Shown here: piece after piece, positions 17,036 through 24,837 of the stretch | Layout: the number at the start of each line of letters is the position of its first letter | Position numbering within the stretch: the stretch's first letter is position 1 | Assembly: GCA_902765025.1 (NCBI GenBank) | Contig: CACWYC010000016.1 | Coordinates: forward strand, 1-37,410 | Direction: 5' to 3' | Origin: Oscillospiraceae bacterium | GTDB taxonomy: Bacteria; Bacillota; Clostridia; Oscillospirales; Oscillospiraceae | DNA: 37,410 nucleotides | The notes under the pieces: generated by a model | What the model saw: only the letters and a program-made list of their open reading frames with translations | The model's database searches: none | What the model was told of the DNA's origin: nothing | Made by a program: the position numbers and the translations under genes

Positions 17036-17591
17036 CGGGGGCGGGGGTATACGGTAAGTTGGCGGTCGTCGCCCCCTCATCCGTCACGGCCTTTGGCCGT
17101 GCCACCTTCTCCCCAAGGAGAAGGCGGGGCGTTTTAATGCCACCATTTGCCACCCACCCTCCCCCGCTGCTTGTCGACGCCGTCATGCGGGCGCTTCGTG
17201 AAGCGCCCCTACGGAGAGAATCGGCAGTTTTTTGACGCCAACGGGCGGGTTTGGTTATTGCCGCCGGGTTTTCGGGCGGAGCAGAGTCCCGCCCCTACGA
17301 GGGAACGGTGGTCATTCGCGGCCAACGGGCGCTTAATCAAATTCGTCACCGGGGACGGCGGGCCGGGTCGTCCCGCCCTACGGCAAAACGTGGTTTCTTT
17401 CGCGTAGGGCGGGACCTGTGTGTCCCGCCTTTGCCGGGGGGCGGGGTTGAGGAAAGGCGGCGTTGGGTGCGTGGTCGCCCCCTCATCCGTCGGCTTCGCC
17501 GACACCTTCCCCCCGAGGGGAAGGCGGGGGGCGGGCGCTTCGTGAAGCGCCCCTACGGTGTTGTGGGGAGCCTTGCTTTATTACGGCAAGC
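17036..17591. repeat. 550-base non-coding gap with family A and B repeats
   Basis: No gene is visible. Family A copies are at 17070-17131 (first hairpin CACGGCC/GGCCGTG) and 17476-17530 (TCGGC/GCCGA). Family B hairpins with CCTACGG are at 17189-17214, 17274-17300, 17358-17383, 17403-17429 (reverse orientation) and 17533-17558. The first and last of these are the same 26 bases. Confidence 0.8.
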
Positions 17592-17592
17592 A

Positions 17593-17626
17593 AAAGACAT
17601 CCCGCCGTGGGGCGGGATGTCTTTTT
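17593..17626. terminator. Bidirectional terminator 3' of the SPFH operon
   Basis: AAAGACATCCCGCC (17593-17606) pairs with GGCGGGATGTCTTT (17611-17624). T-rich ends lie on both strands. It ends the minus-strand operon 5 bases after its last stop. Confidence 0.85.
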
Positions 17627-17630
17627 GAAA

Positions 17631-17831
17631 TTATAGCTCCGGGCTGCTCTTTTGGCGGTCGGGCTTATAGAGCAGGGGCTTGCCCTCCTGGTCTACCAGC
17701 ACCGTCAGGCCGCCGGCGTAGCCGGACTGGGCGAAGAGGTACTGGACGGAGGTCTCCGTGTCCACCCAAATCTCCACGCCGCCCAGGGCGCCCTGGGCAT
17801 AGACCTTGGTGAAGCGCTTATCCTTGGCCAT
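17631..17831 (-). CDS. DUF6440-like small protein
   Basis: 66 residues. The core WVDTETSVQYLFAQSGYAGG followed by LTVLVDQEGKPL is the pattern I associate with DUF6440 proteins: a small beta-rich domain of unknown function. Its ATG shares one base with the stop of the SPFH gene (TAATG), so translation is coupled. It may be a partner or an accessory of the SPFH/NfeD membrane complex; that is inference from operon position. Confidence 0.8.
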   Translation of the reverse strand: MAKDKRFTKVYAQGALGGVEIWVDTETSVQYLFAQSGYAGGLTVLVDQEGKPLLYKPDRQKSSPEL

Positions 17832-18730
17832 TACTTCTTATCCTCCCCCAGCAGGGCCTGGGCGGAGGCGGCGAGGCCGGCAAGGCCCTGGATCTCGCTG
17901 GGGATGATGATCTTGGTGGCCTGGCCGTCGGCCACCTTCTGCATGGCCTCCAGGGCCTTCAGCTTGATGACCTGGTCGTTGGGGGCGGCCTCGTTCAGCA
18001 GCTTCATGGAGTCGGCCAGGGCCTGCTGCACCTTCATGATGGCGGTGGCCTCGGCCTCGGCGGCCATGATCTTGGCCTGCTTGGCGGCGTCGGCCTTCAA
18101 AATGGCGGACTGCTTCTCGCCCTCTGCCACCAGAATCTGGCTCTGCTTCTGGCCCTCGGCCTGCAAGATGGCCTCGCGGCGCTCGCGCTCGGCCTTCATC
18201 TGCTTCTCCATGGCGTTCTGAATCTCGCGGGGCGGCAGGATGTTTTTCAGCTCCACGCGGTTGACCTTGATGCCCCAGGGGTCGGTGGCCTCGTCCAGAA
18301 TGGAGCGCATCTTGGCGTTGATGACGTCGCGGGAGGTGAGGCTCTGATCCAGCTCCATGTCGCCGATGATGTTACGCAGCGTGGTGGCGGTGAGGTTCTC
18401 AATGGCGTTCATGGGGTACTCCACGCCGTAGGTGTACAGCTTGGGGTCGGTGATCTGGAAGTAGATGACGGTGTCGATCTGCATGGTGACGTTATCCTTG
18501 GTGATGACGGGCTGGGGGTCGAAGTCGGCCACCTGCTCTTTCAGGCTCACCTTTTTCACCACCCGCTCAATGAAGGGCAGCTTCACGTGGAGGCCGGTGC
18601 CCCACACGCTGTGGAAGGCGCCCAGGCGCTCCACCACGTAGGCACGGGACTGCTGCACCACATGGATGTTGCTGACCACGACCACCAGAATCAGCACGAT
18701 GAGAACGATTAACGCAATGATGGGACCCAT
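17831..18730 (-). CDS. SPFH/Band 7 (stomatin/QmcA-like) membrane protein
   Basis: 299 residues. A single N-terminal membrane anchor (residues 3-21) is followed by the SPFH domain, from the AYVVERLGAFHSVW region through LKEQVADFDPQPVITKDNV and the DPWGIKVNRVELKNI strand. A long Ala/Glu/Lys coiled coil (about 185-255) drives oligomerisation. The family forms large ring or cage assemblies in membrane microdomains and typically works with NfeD proteins and FtsH-type proteases. An NfeD domain is encoded immediately upstream in the same operon. AAAGGAGG lies 8 bases before the ATG at 18730. Confidence 0.93.
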   Translation of the reverse strand: MGPIIALIVLIVLILVVVVSNIHVVQQSRAYVVERLGAFHSVWGTGLHVKLPFIERVVKKVSLKEQVADFDPQPVITKDNVTMQIDTVIYFQITDPKLYTYGVEYPMNAIENLTATTLRNIIGDMELDQSLTSRDVINAKMRSILDEATDPWGIKVNRVELKNILPPREIQNAMEKQMKAERERREAILQAEGQKQSQILVAEGEKQSAILKADAAKQAKIMAAEAEATAIMKVQQALADSMKLLNEAAPNDQVIKLKALEAMQKVADGQATKIIIPSEIQGLAGLAASAQALLGEDKK

Positions 18731-18749
18731 AACATTTTCCTCCTTTTAT

Positions 18750-19592
18750 TTACTCACTGATGTGTTGGGGACGGACGAACAGGCGGACGCCCTCCATGCG
18801 CGCCACGGTGACCAGGGTGTCGGCGGGGATGGGGTCGCCGCTTTCGCTGCGGGCTGTCCAGGTTTTGCCCTGGACGTACACCGCGCCCCGGGGCACGGTA
18901 TTGTCGATGGCCTCGGTGACACGGGCGGTCTGGCCGATGACCTGGTCCAGGTTGGTGGGGCGGACGGTGCGCTGGCTCCAGCGCTTCACCAGGGGACGGG
19001 TGGCAATCAGGGCGGCGATGGACACCACGAAGAACGCGGCCACCTGCACCCAGATGTTGCCGCCGCACACCGCGGCCACCAGACCCGCCACGCTGCCCAG
19101 CACGAACCAGATGGACACCAGGCCCGCTGTGGCGGCCTCGGCAATGCCGAACACCACGATGAGGCCGATCCAGATGTAAAGAGTCATGTCATTGGTGCCT
19201 CCTTTCAGAAACAGGCCGATGAGCAGGCTCAGCACCGCGGCGGCGACAACGCCGGCGGCGATGGCGGCCTTGTTCTTCGGCGACAGGTTGGCGAGAAAGG
19301 CGGAGAGGGAGCCATGCAGCGACTTGTCCGGCAGCGCCGCCGGGGTAGGGGGCGTATCGGGCGCCGCCGCCAGGGGGCCGCCGGATGCGCCGGGCACCTC
19401 CTGGGCGAAGAGCGCATTGGGCGTGACGCCGAAGCGGTTGCAGATATAGAGAATCTTCTCTATCTCCGGGTAGCCCCGGCCGGACTCCCATTTGCTCACC
19501 GACTGGCGGGAGACTTGCAGCGCCGCGGCAAACTCCTCCTGGGTCAGGCCCGCGGCGCGGCGCACCTCCTGTAACTGCTGGGCAAAGGCCAT
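18750..19592 (-). CDS. HTH-XRE / NfeD fusion protein
   Basis: 280 residues in one uninterrupted frame. Residues 1-62 are an XRE helix-turn-helix (LTQEEFAAALQVSRQSVSKW). A Pro/Ala linker and one membrane helix (about 108-131) follow. From residue 136 it is a short NfeD: two to three membrane helices (LYIWIGLIVVFGIAEAATAG onward) and a C-terminal OB fold (IGQTARVTEAI, then GAVYVQGKTWTARSE). The start at 19592 has GGAGGG upstream. Inside the gene AAAGGAGG (19198-19205) precedes a second in-frame ATG at 19187 by 10 bases, which would give a free 145-residue NfeD. NfeD next to SPFH is a classic pairing; the fused DNA-binding head is unusual. Confidence 0.85.
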   Translation of the reverse strand: MAFAQQLQEVRRAAGLTQEEFAAALQVSRQSVSKWESGRGYPEIEKILYICNRFGVTPNALFAQEVPGASGGPLAAAPDTPPTPAALPDKSLHGSLSAFLANLSPKNKAAIAAGVVAAAVLSLLIGLFLKGGTNDMTLYIWIGLIVVFGIAEAATAGLVSIWFVLGSVAGLVAAVCGGNIWVQVAAFFVVSIAALIATRPLVKRWSQRTVRPTNLDQVIGQTARVTEAIDNTVPRGAVYVQGKTWTARSESGDPIPADTLVTVARMEGVRLFVRPQHISE

Positions 19593-19650
19593 GTGCTTCC
19601 CTCCGTTTCTCTTTGGCCACAGAATACGCCATTTTTGCCCCGGCGTCCAC

Positions 19651-19682
19651 CAACTTGAAGTTGCCAAGGGCGAAATTTCGCC
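19651..19682. promoter_or_regulatory. Two perfect palindromes before the HTH-NfeD start
   Basis: CAACTTGAAGTTG (19651-19663) and GGCGAAATTTCGCC (19669-19682) lie between the promoter and the start codon. They are candidate operators, possibly for the HTH domain of the gene itself. Confidence 0.45.
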
Positions 19683-19727
19683 GCAACCTCAGGTTTACAT
19701 GGGCGGTGGGCCGTGCTTTGCCCCACT

Positions 19728-19756
19728 ATTATACCCCATAGGCGGATGGATTTCCA
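19728..19756 (-). promoter_or_regulatory. SigA-type promoter of the HTH-NfeD/SPFH operon
   Basis: Minus strand TGGAAA (19756-19751), 17 bases, TATAAT (19733-19728). Confidence 0.75.
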
Positions 19757-19770
19757 CCGTATTTTTGCAG

Positions 19771-19799
19771 TTGCGTTTTGGGGCGAAGTTGCGTATACT
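19771..19799 (+). promoter_or_regulatory. Promoter of the RNA methyltransferase gene
   Basis: TTGCGT (19771-19776), 17 bases, TATACT (19794-19799), 30 bases before the start. Divergent from the HTH-NfeD promoter. Confidence 0.7.
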
Positions 19800-19828
19800 T
19801 TGGGATAGTAAAAAACGAGGTGCAAAGT

Positions 19829-20944
19829 ATGTTTACCTATTACATTCCCTGCCTGCTGGGGCTGGAAAAGCCGGTGGGCGACGAGGTGAAGCGGCTGGGC
19901 CTGCGGGACGTGCAGGTGGAGAACGGGCGGGTGCTCTGCCACGGCACGGCGGAGGACTGCGCCAGGCTCAACATCAACCTGCGCTGCGGCGCACGGGTGA
20001 TGGTGGTGCTGGCGGAATTTGAGGCCCGGTCCTTTGAAGAGCTGTTCCAGGGCACCCGAGCGGTGGCCTGGGAGGACTATCTGCCCCGTGACGCCGCCTT
20101 CCCGGTGAAGGGATACAGCATCAACAGCCAGCTCCACGCCGTCAGCGCCTGCCAGAGCATCATCAAAAAGGCCATGGCCAGCCGCCTGGGCGGTGCCTAC
20201 GGCATGGAGACGCTGCCGGAGACGGGGGCGAAATACCAGGTGCGGTTCGCCATCTTTAAGGACAGGGTGTCCATCGGCCTGGACAGCAGCGGCGAGGGGT
20301 TGTACAAGCGGGGCTACCGGGCTGTGGGCGTGGAGGCGCCGCTGCGGGAGACGCTGGCGGCGGCCATGGTGACCTTCAGCCGCTTCCGGGGCAAGGACCC
20401 CTTCTGCGACCCCTTCTGCGGCAGCGGCACCATTCCCATCGAGGCGGCGCTGATTGCCAAAAACCGGGCGCCGGGCCTTGACCGGCGGTTTGACGCCCAG
20501 CATTGGGGCTTTATCCCAGGCCGGGCCTGGATGGACGCCTGCGACGAGGCCCAGGACAAGGAGTTCCACGGAACGTACGACATCTGGGGCGGCGACATCG
20601 ACCCCCGGGCGGTGGACATCGCCCGGGCCAACGCGGTGAAGGCCGGGGTGGAGGACACGGTGCGCTTCCAGGTGGCGGACATGCGGCAGTTCCACCGGGA
20701 CAGCCCCTACGGCCAGCTGGTGACCAACCCGCCCTACGGCGAACGGCTGCTGGAAAAGCAGGAGGCGGAGGCGCTGTACCGTGACCTGGGCCGGATGTGG
20801 CAGCATCTGCCGGAGGGCTGGCGGACGCTGGTGCTCAGCAGCCACACGGAGTTTGAGCGCAGCTTCGGGCGGCCCGCCCAGAAGAAGCGGAAGCTATACA
20901 ACGGCATGATCAGATGCGATCTATTTATGTACGGCAATGTATGA
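19829..20944 (+). CDS. RlmL-like rRNA (guanine-N2)-methyltransferase
   Basis: 371 residues. An N-terminal THUMP RNA-binding domain (about 45-160) is followed by a Rossmann methyltransferase. The SAM motif I is DPFCGSGTIPIEAA (from residue 194). The catalytic NPPYGERL (from residue 300) is the N6/N2-type motif of the UPF0020 family. This matches the N-terminal half of RlmL, which makes m2G2445 in 23S rRNA of E. coli; many Firmicutes carry only this half. ACGAGGTG precedes the ATG at 19829. It is followed 13 bases later by the lipid kinase gene, so the two are likely co-transcribed. Confidence 0.9.
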   Translation: MFTYYIPCLLGLEKPVGDEVKRLGLRDVQVENGRVLCHGTAEDCARLNINLRCGARVMVVLAEFEARSFEELFQGTRAVAWEDYLPRDAAFPVKGYSINSQLHAVSACQSIIKKAMASRLGGAYGMETLPETGAKYQVRFAIFKDRVSIGLDSSGEGLYKRGYRAVGVEAPLRETLAAAMVTFSRFRGKDPFCDPFCGSGTIPIEAALIAKNRAPGLDRRFDAQHWGFIPGRAWMDACDEAQDKEFHGTYDIWGGDIDPRAVDIARANAVKAGVEDTVRFQVADMRQFHRDSPYGQLVTNPPYGERLLEKQEAEALYRDLGRMWQHLPEGWRTLVLSSHTEFERSFGRPAQKKRKLYNGMIRCDLFMYGNV

Positions 20945-20957
20945 GAGGAGCGGCGGC

Positions 20958-21884
20958 ATGAAACACGTTTTCATTATCAATCCCAACGCCGGGAAAACCG
21001 ACAGCACCCGGCGGATTTACGACATGGCGGAGGCGCTGCGGAAAAACCACGGACTGGACGTGCAGTGCATCCTCACCCGGCGGCAGGGCCACGCCATTGA
21101 GCTGGCGAGGGAGCTGTGCCGCAGCGGCGAAGAATTGCGTTTTTACGCCTGCGGCGGCGACGGCACCGCCAACGAGGTGGCCAACGGCGTCATCGGCTTC
21201 CCCAACGCCGCCATGACGGTGATCCCCGTGGGGACGGGCAACGATTTCCTGCGGAATTTCGGCGACGCCGCGGCCCTGTTCTCCGACGCGGAGAACCTGT
21301 GGGACAGCCCGGTGCAGGAGATGGACGCCATCTCCGTCAACGGGCGGTACGCCCTGACCATCGCCTGCTCCGGCCTGGACGCCCGGGTGGCCCAGGACGT
21401 GCACAAATACTCGGAAAGCCCCCTTTTGAACGGCAAGGGCAGCTACGTGGCCAGCCTGGTGGTGAACTTCCTGTTCCGCGCCATCGCCTCCCACTGGACG
21501 GTGACGCTGGACGGCGTGGCCGCCGAGGGGGACTATGCGGTGGTGGCGGTGTGCAACGGGCGGTACTACGGCGGCGGCTTTATGCCGGTGGCGGAGGCCC
21601 GGATGGACGACGGCGTGCTGAACACGCTGGTGGTGAAGAAAATCTCCCGGCCCGCCTTTTTGCGGTTTATCGGCCCCTATTCCAACGGCGAATACCGCCG
21701 CTTCCCCCAATTTGCCCAGTGCGTCAACGCCAGGGAAATCCGCATCACATCGGACAAGGCGGACATCACCACCTGTCTCGACGGCGAGTGCATCACCTCC
21801 GACGACGTGACCATCCGCCTGGCGGACCACCCGCTGCGGTTCTTCGGCCCCGCCGGGTGCGACTGCAACGCCACCGCCCGGTGA
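20958..21884 (+). CDS. Diacylglycerol-kinase-family lipid kinase (DgkB/YegS-like)
   Basis: 308 residues. The catalytic DAGK domain opens with FIINPNAGK, has the nucleotide-loop GGDGTANEVANG (66-77) and PVGTGNDF near 94-101. The C-terminal beta sandwich contains GGGFMPVAEARMDDG and LDGE. Family members phosphorylate diacylglycerol or related lipids at the inner membrane face, recycling lipid from envelope polymer synthesis. GAGGAG lies before the ATG at 20958. The exact lipid substrate is unknown. A short, GC-rich stretch without a T-run follows the stop. Confidence 0.9.
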   Translation: MKHVFIINPNAGKTDSTRRIYDMAEALRKNHGLDVQCILTRRQGHAIELARELCRSGEELRFYACGGDGTANEVANGVIGFPNAAMTVIPVGTGNDFLRNFGDAAALFSDAENLWDSPVQEMDAISVNGRYALTIACSGLDARVAQDVHKYSESPLLNGKGSYVASLVVNFLFRAIASHWTVTLDGVAAEGDYAVVAVCNGRYYGGGFMPVAEARMDDGVLNTLVVKKISRPAFLRFIGPYSNGEYRRFPQFAQCVNAREIRITSDKADITTCLDGECITSDDVTIRLADHPLRFFGPAGCDCNATAR

Positions 21885-21986
21885 GGCGTCTGCGCCGCCA
21901 TTGACCTGCCGCCCTCCCTTGACCCGGCGGCGGGGAGGGTAAATTTAATCATTTTGTGAACTTTTGGATTTTTTCCTTTTTCCCCC

Positions 21987-22014
21987 TTGCAAATCAAGGA
22001 AATTGTGATATGAT
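21987..22014 (+). promoter_or_regulatory. SigA-type promoter of groESL
   Basis: TTGCAA (21987-21992), 16 bases, TATGAT (22009-22014) with extended -10 TGA, directly abutting the CIRCE operator. Confidence 0.8.
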
Positions 22015-22057
22015 AATCAACGTTAGCACTCCGGCGTTTTGAGTGCTAACGTTGATT
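22015..22057. promoter_or_regulatory. CIRCE operator (HrcA site) with extended arms
   Basis: TTAGCACTC (22023-22031), nine bases, GAGTGCTAA (22041-22049) is a perfect CIRCE element. The dyad continues to 17 bp per arm (AATCAACGTTAGCACTC with its complement at 22041-22057). The family rule is that HrcA represses groESL here until heat or misfolding stress; hrcA itself is not in the window. Confidence 0.97.
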
Positions 22058-22072
22058 TTTGTTTTTTATTAA

Positions 22073-22381
<309 letters not shown>

Positions 22382-22388
22382 GTTACTT

Positions 22389-22504
22389 AAAGAGGGAGCT
22401 TCGCTCCCCCTTTAGATTCCCCACCACCGGTCTGCGGGCTGGTGAACGCGCCCAAGGCGCTTGGGTCGTGGTATTTTTGCCACGTACACGCCGCGGCAAA
22501 AATA
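22389..22504. promoter_or_regulatory. Three hairpins in the groES-groEL spacer
   Basis: Stems at 22389-22413 (AAAGAGGGAGC with GCTCCCCCTTT, one mismatch), 22451-22465 (CCCAAG/CTTGGG) and 22472-22504 (TATTTTTGCC with GGCAAAAATA, perfect). They could set the groES:groEL ratio by partial termination or RNA processing, or be repeat insertions. Confidence 0.45.
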
Positions 22505-22556
22505 AGTTTAATTTGTTGCGGCGGAGAGGATTTTCTGAATTAAATTGCAACTTTAG

Positions 22557-24202
<1,646 letters not shown>

Positions 24203-24255
24203 AATAGTCTGAATCCATTGGGACGCAAGCGATTGCCAGAGGTACAGCCGCGAAT

Positions 24256-24274
24256 TTACGATAAACTTACGACA
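24256..24274. promoter_or_regulatory. Candidate integrase arm site, left
   Basis: TTACGATAAACTTACGACA contains two TTACGA units. The right end has TTACCATAAAACTTACCATT at 35190-35209 in the same orientation. Paired short repeats near both ends are typical of tyrosine-integrase arm sites. Confidence 0.5.
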
Positions 24275-24304
24275 ATTGCAAAGGAAAAGCGCCTAATATG
24301 TATG

Positions 24305-24345
24305 AACGCCGCTGTCTGTGATTTACAGGCAGCGGCGTTTTATTC
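24305..24345 (+). terminator. Terminator at the element's left end
   Basis: CGCCGCTG (24307-24314) pairs with CAGCGGCG, with an inner CTGT/ACAG stem, followed by TTTTATT. It would stop groESL read-through before the XRE promoter. The rest of 24203-24416 shows no gene. Confidence 0.75.
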
Positions 24346-24416
24346 TGTTTATCCCTCCCGCAAAAATAGTTTTTGGCCGTCATCTATCTGTGGACTGAAA
24401 AAACTTTATATTTGTC

Positions 24417-24461
24417 TTGATTTATTTTTTAAGTATGTTAGTATGTAAACGTACATACTAA
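24417..24461 (+). promoter_or_regulatory. Promoter with palindromic operator for the XRE/RM operon
   Basis: TTGATT (24417-24422), 16 bases, TAGTAT (24439-24444). A perfect 9-bp dyad, TTAGTATGT (24438-24446) with ACATACTAA (24453-24461) around AAACGT, covers the -10 box. It is the obvious operator for autorepression by the XRE protein. Confidence 0.7.
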
Positions 24462-24480
24462 TCGCAAAGGAGGTGGGCGT

Positions 24481-24825
24481 ATGAATCATCGGCAAAAAAC
24501 GGCATTCGGCGAATACTTGGTCAGAGAGATCAAAAGAGCAGGAATGTCACAAGAAGAGTTTTACACCGCAGTCGGGATTAAAAAACCATATTTCTACGAT
24601 CTACTGACAGCCACGCCCCCTCCAACTACGCTTCAGGATAAGATTGCAGCTGTACTGGATGAAAAGACTGGCGCTGACGGTTTTCGGCGTAAACGGTTGT
24701 ATGATCTGGCAGCAGAAGGTCGCAGCGATATCCCGGCAGACATAGCAAGGCTCATTAAAGACAATCCGGCAAAGCTGGACATAATACGCAAAACGCTGAA
24801 TGACTTGCTTGCGGTGCAAGGGTAA
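24481..24825 (+). CDS. XRE-family repressor, likely RM controller
   Basis: 114 residues. The helix-turn-helix is at about 20-42 (MSQEEFYTAVGIKKPYFYDL). The C-terminal half is helical and basic. AAAGGAGG precedes the ATG. A palindrome overlaps its promoter, and the stop lies 12 bases before mod, so it heads the XRE-mod-res operon. It could act as the controller protein that delays restriction, or as the master repressor of the element; sequence alone does not decide. Confidence 0.85.
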   Translation: MNHRQKTAFGEYLVREIKRAGMSQEEFYTAVGIKKPYFYDLLTATPPPTTLQDKIAAVLDEKTGADGFRRKRLYDLAAEGRSDIPADIARLIKDNPAKLDIIRKTLNDLLAVQG

Positions 24826-24837
24826 GGAGATGGTGAT

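Noticed and set aside
24218..24448. 76-codon frame just inside the left end of the element
   Set aside because: It runs through a terminator hairpin and into a promoter, has no ribosome site and no recognisable domain.
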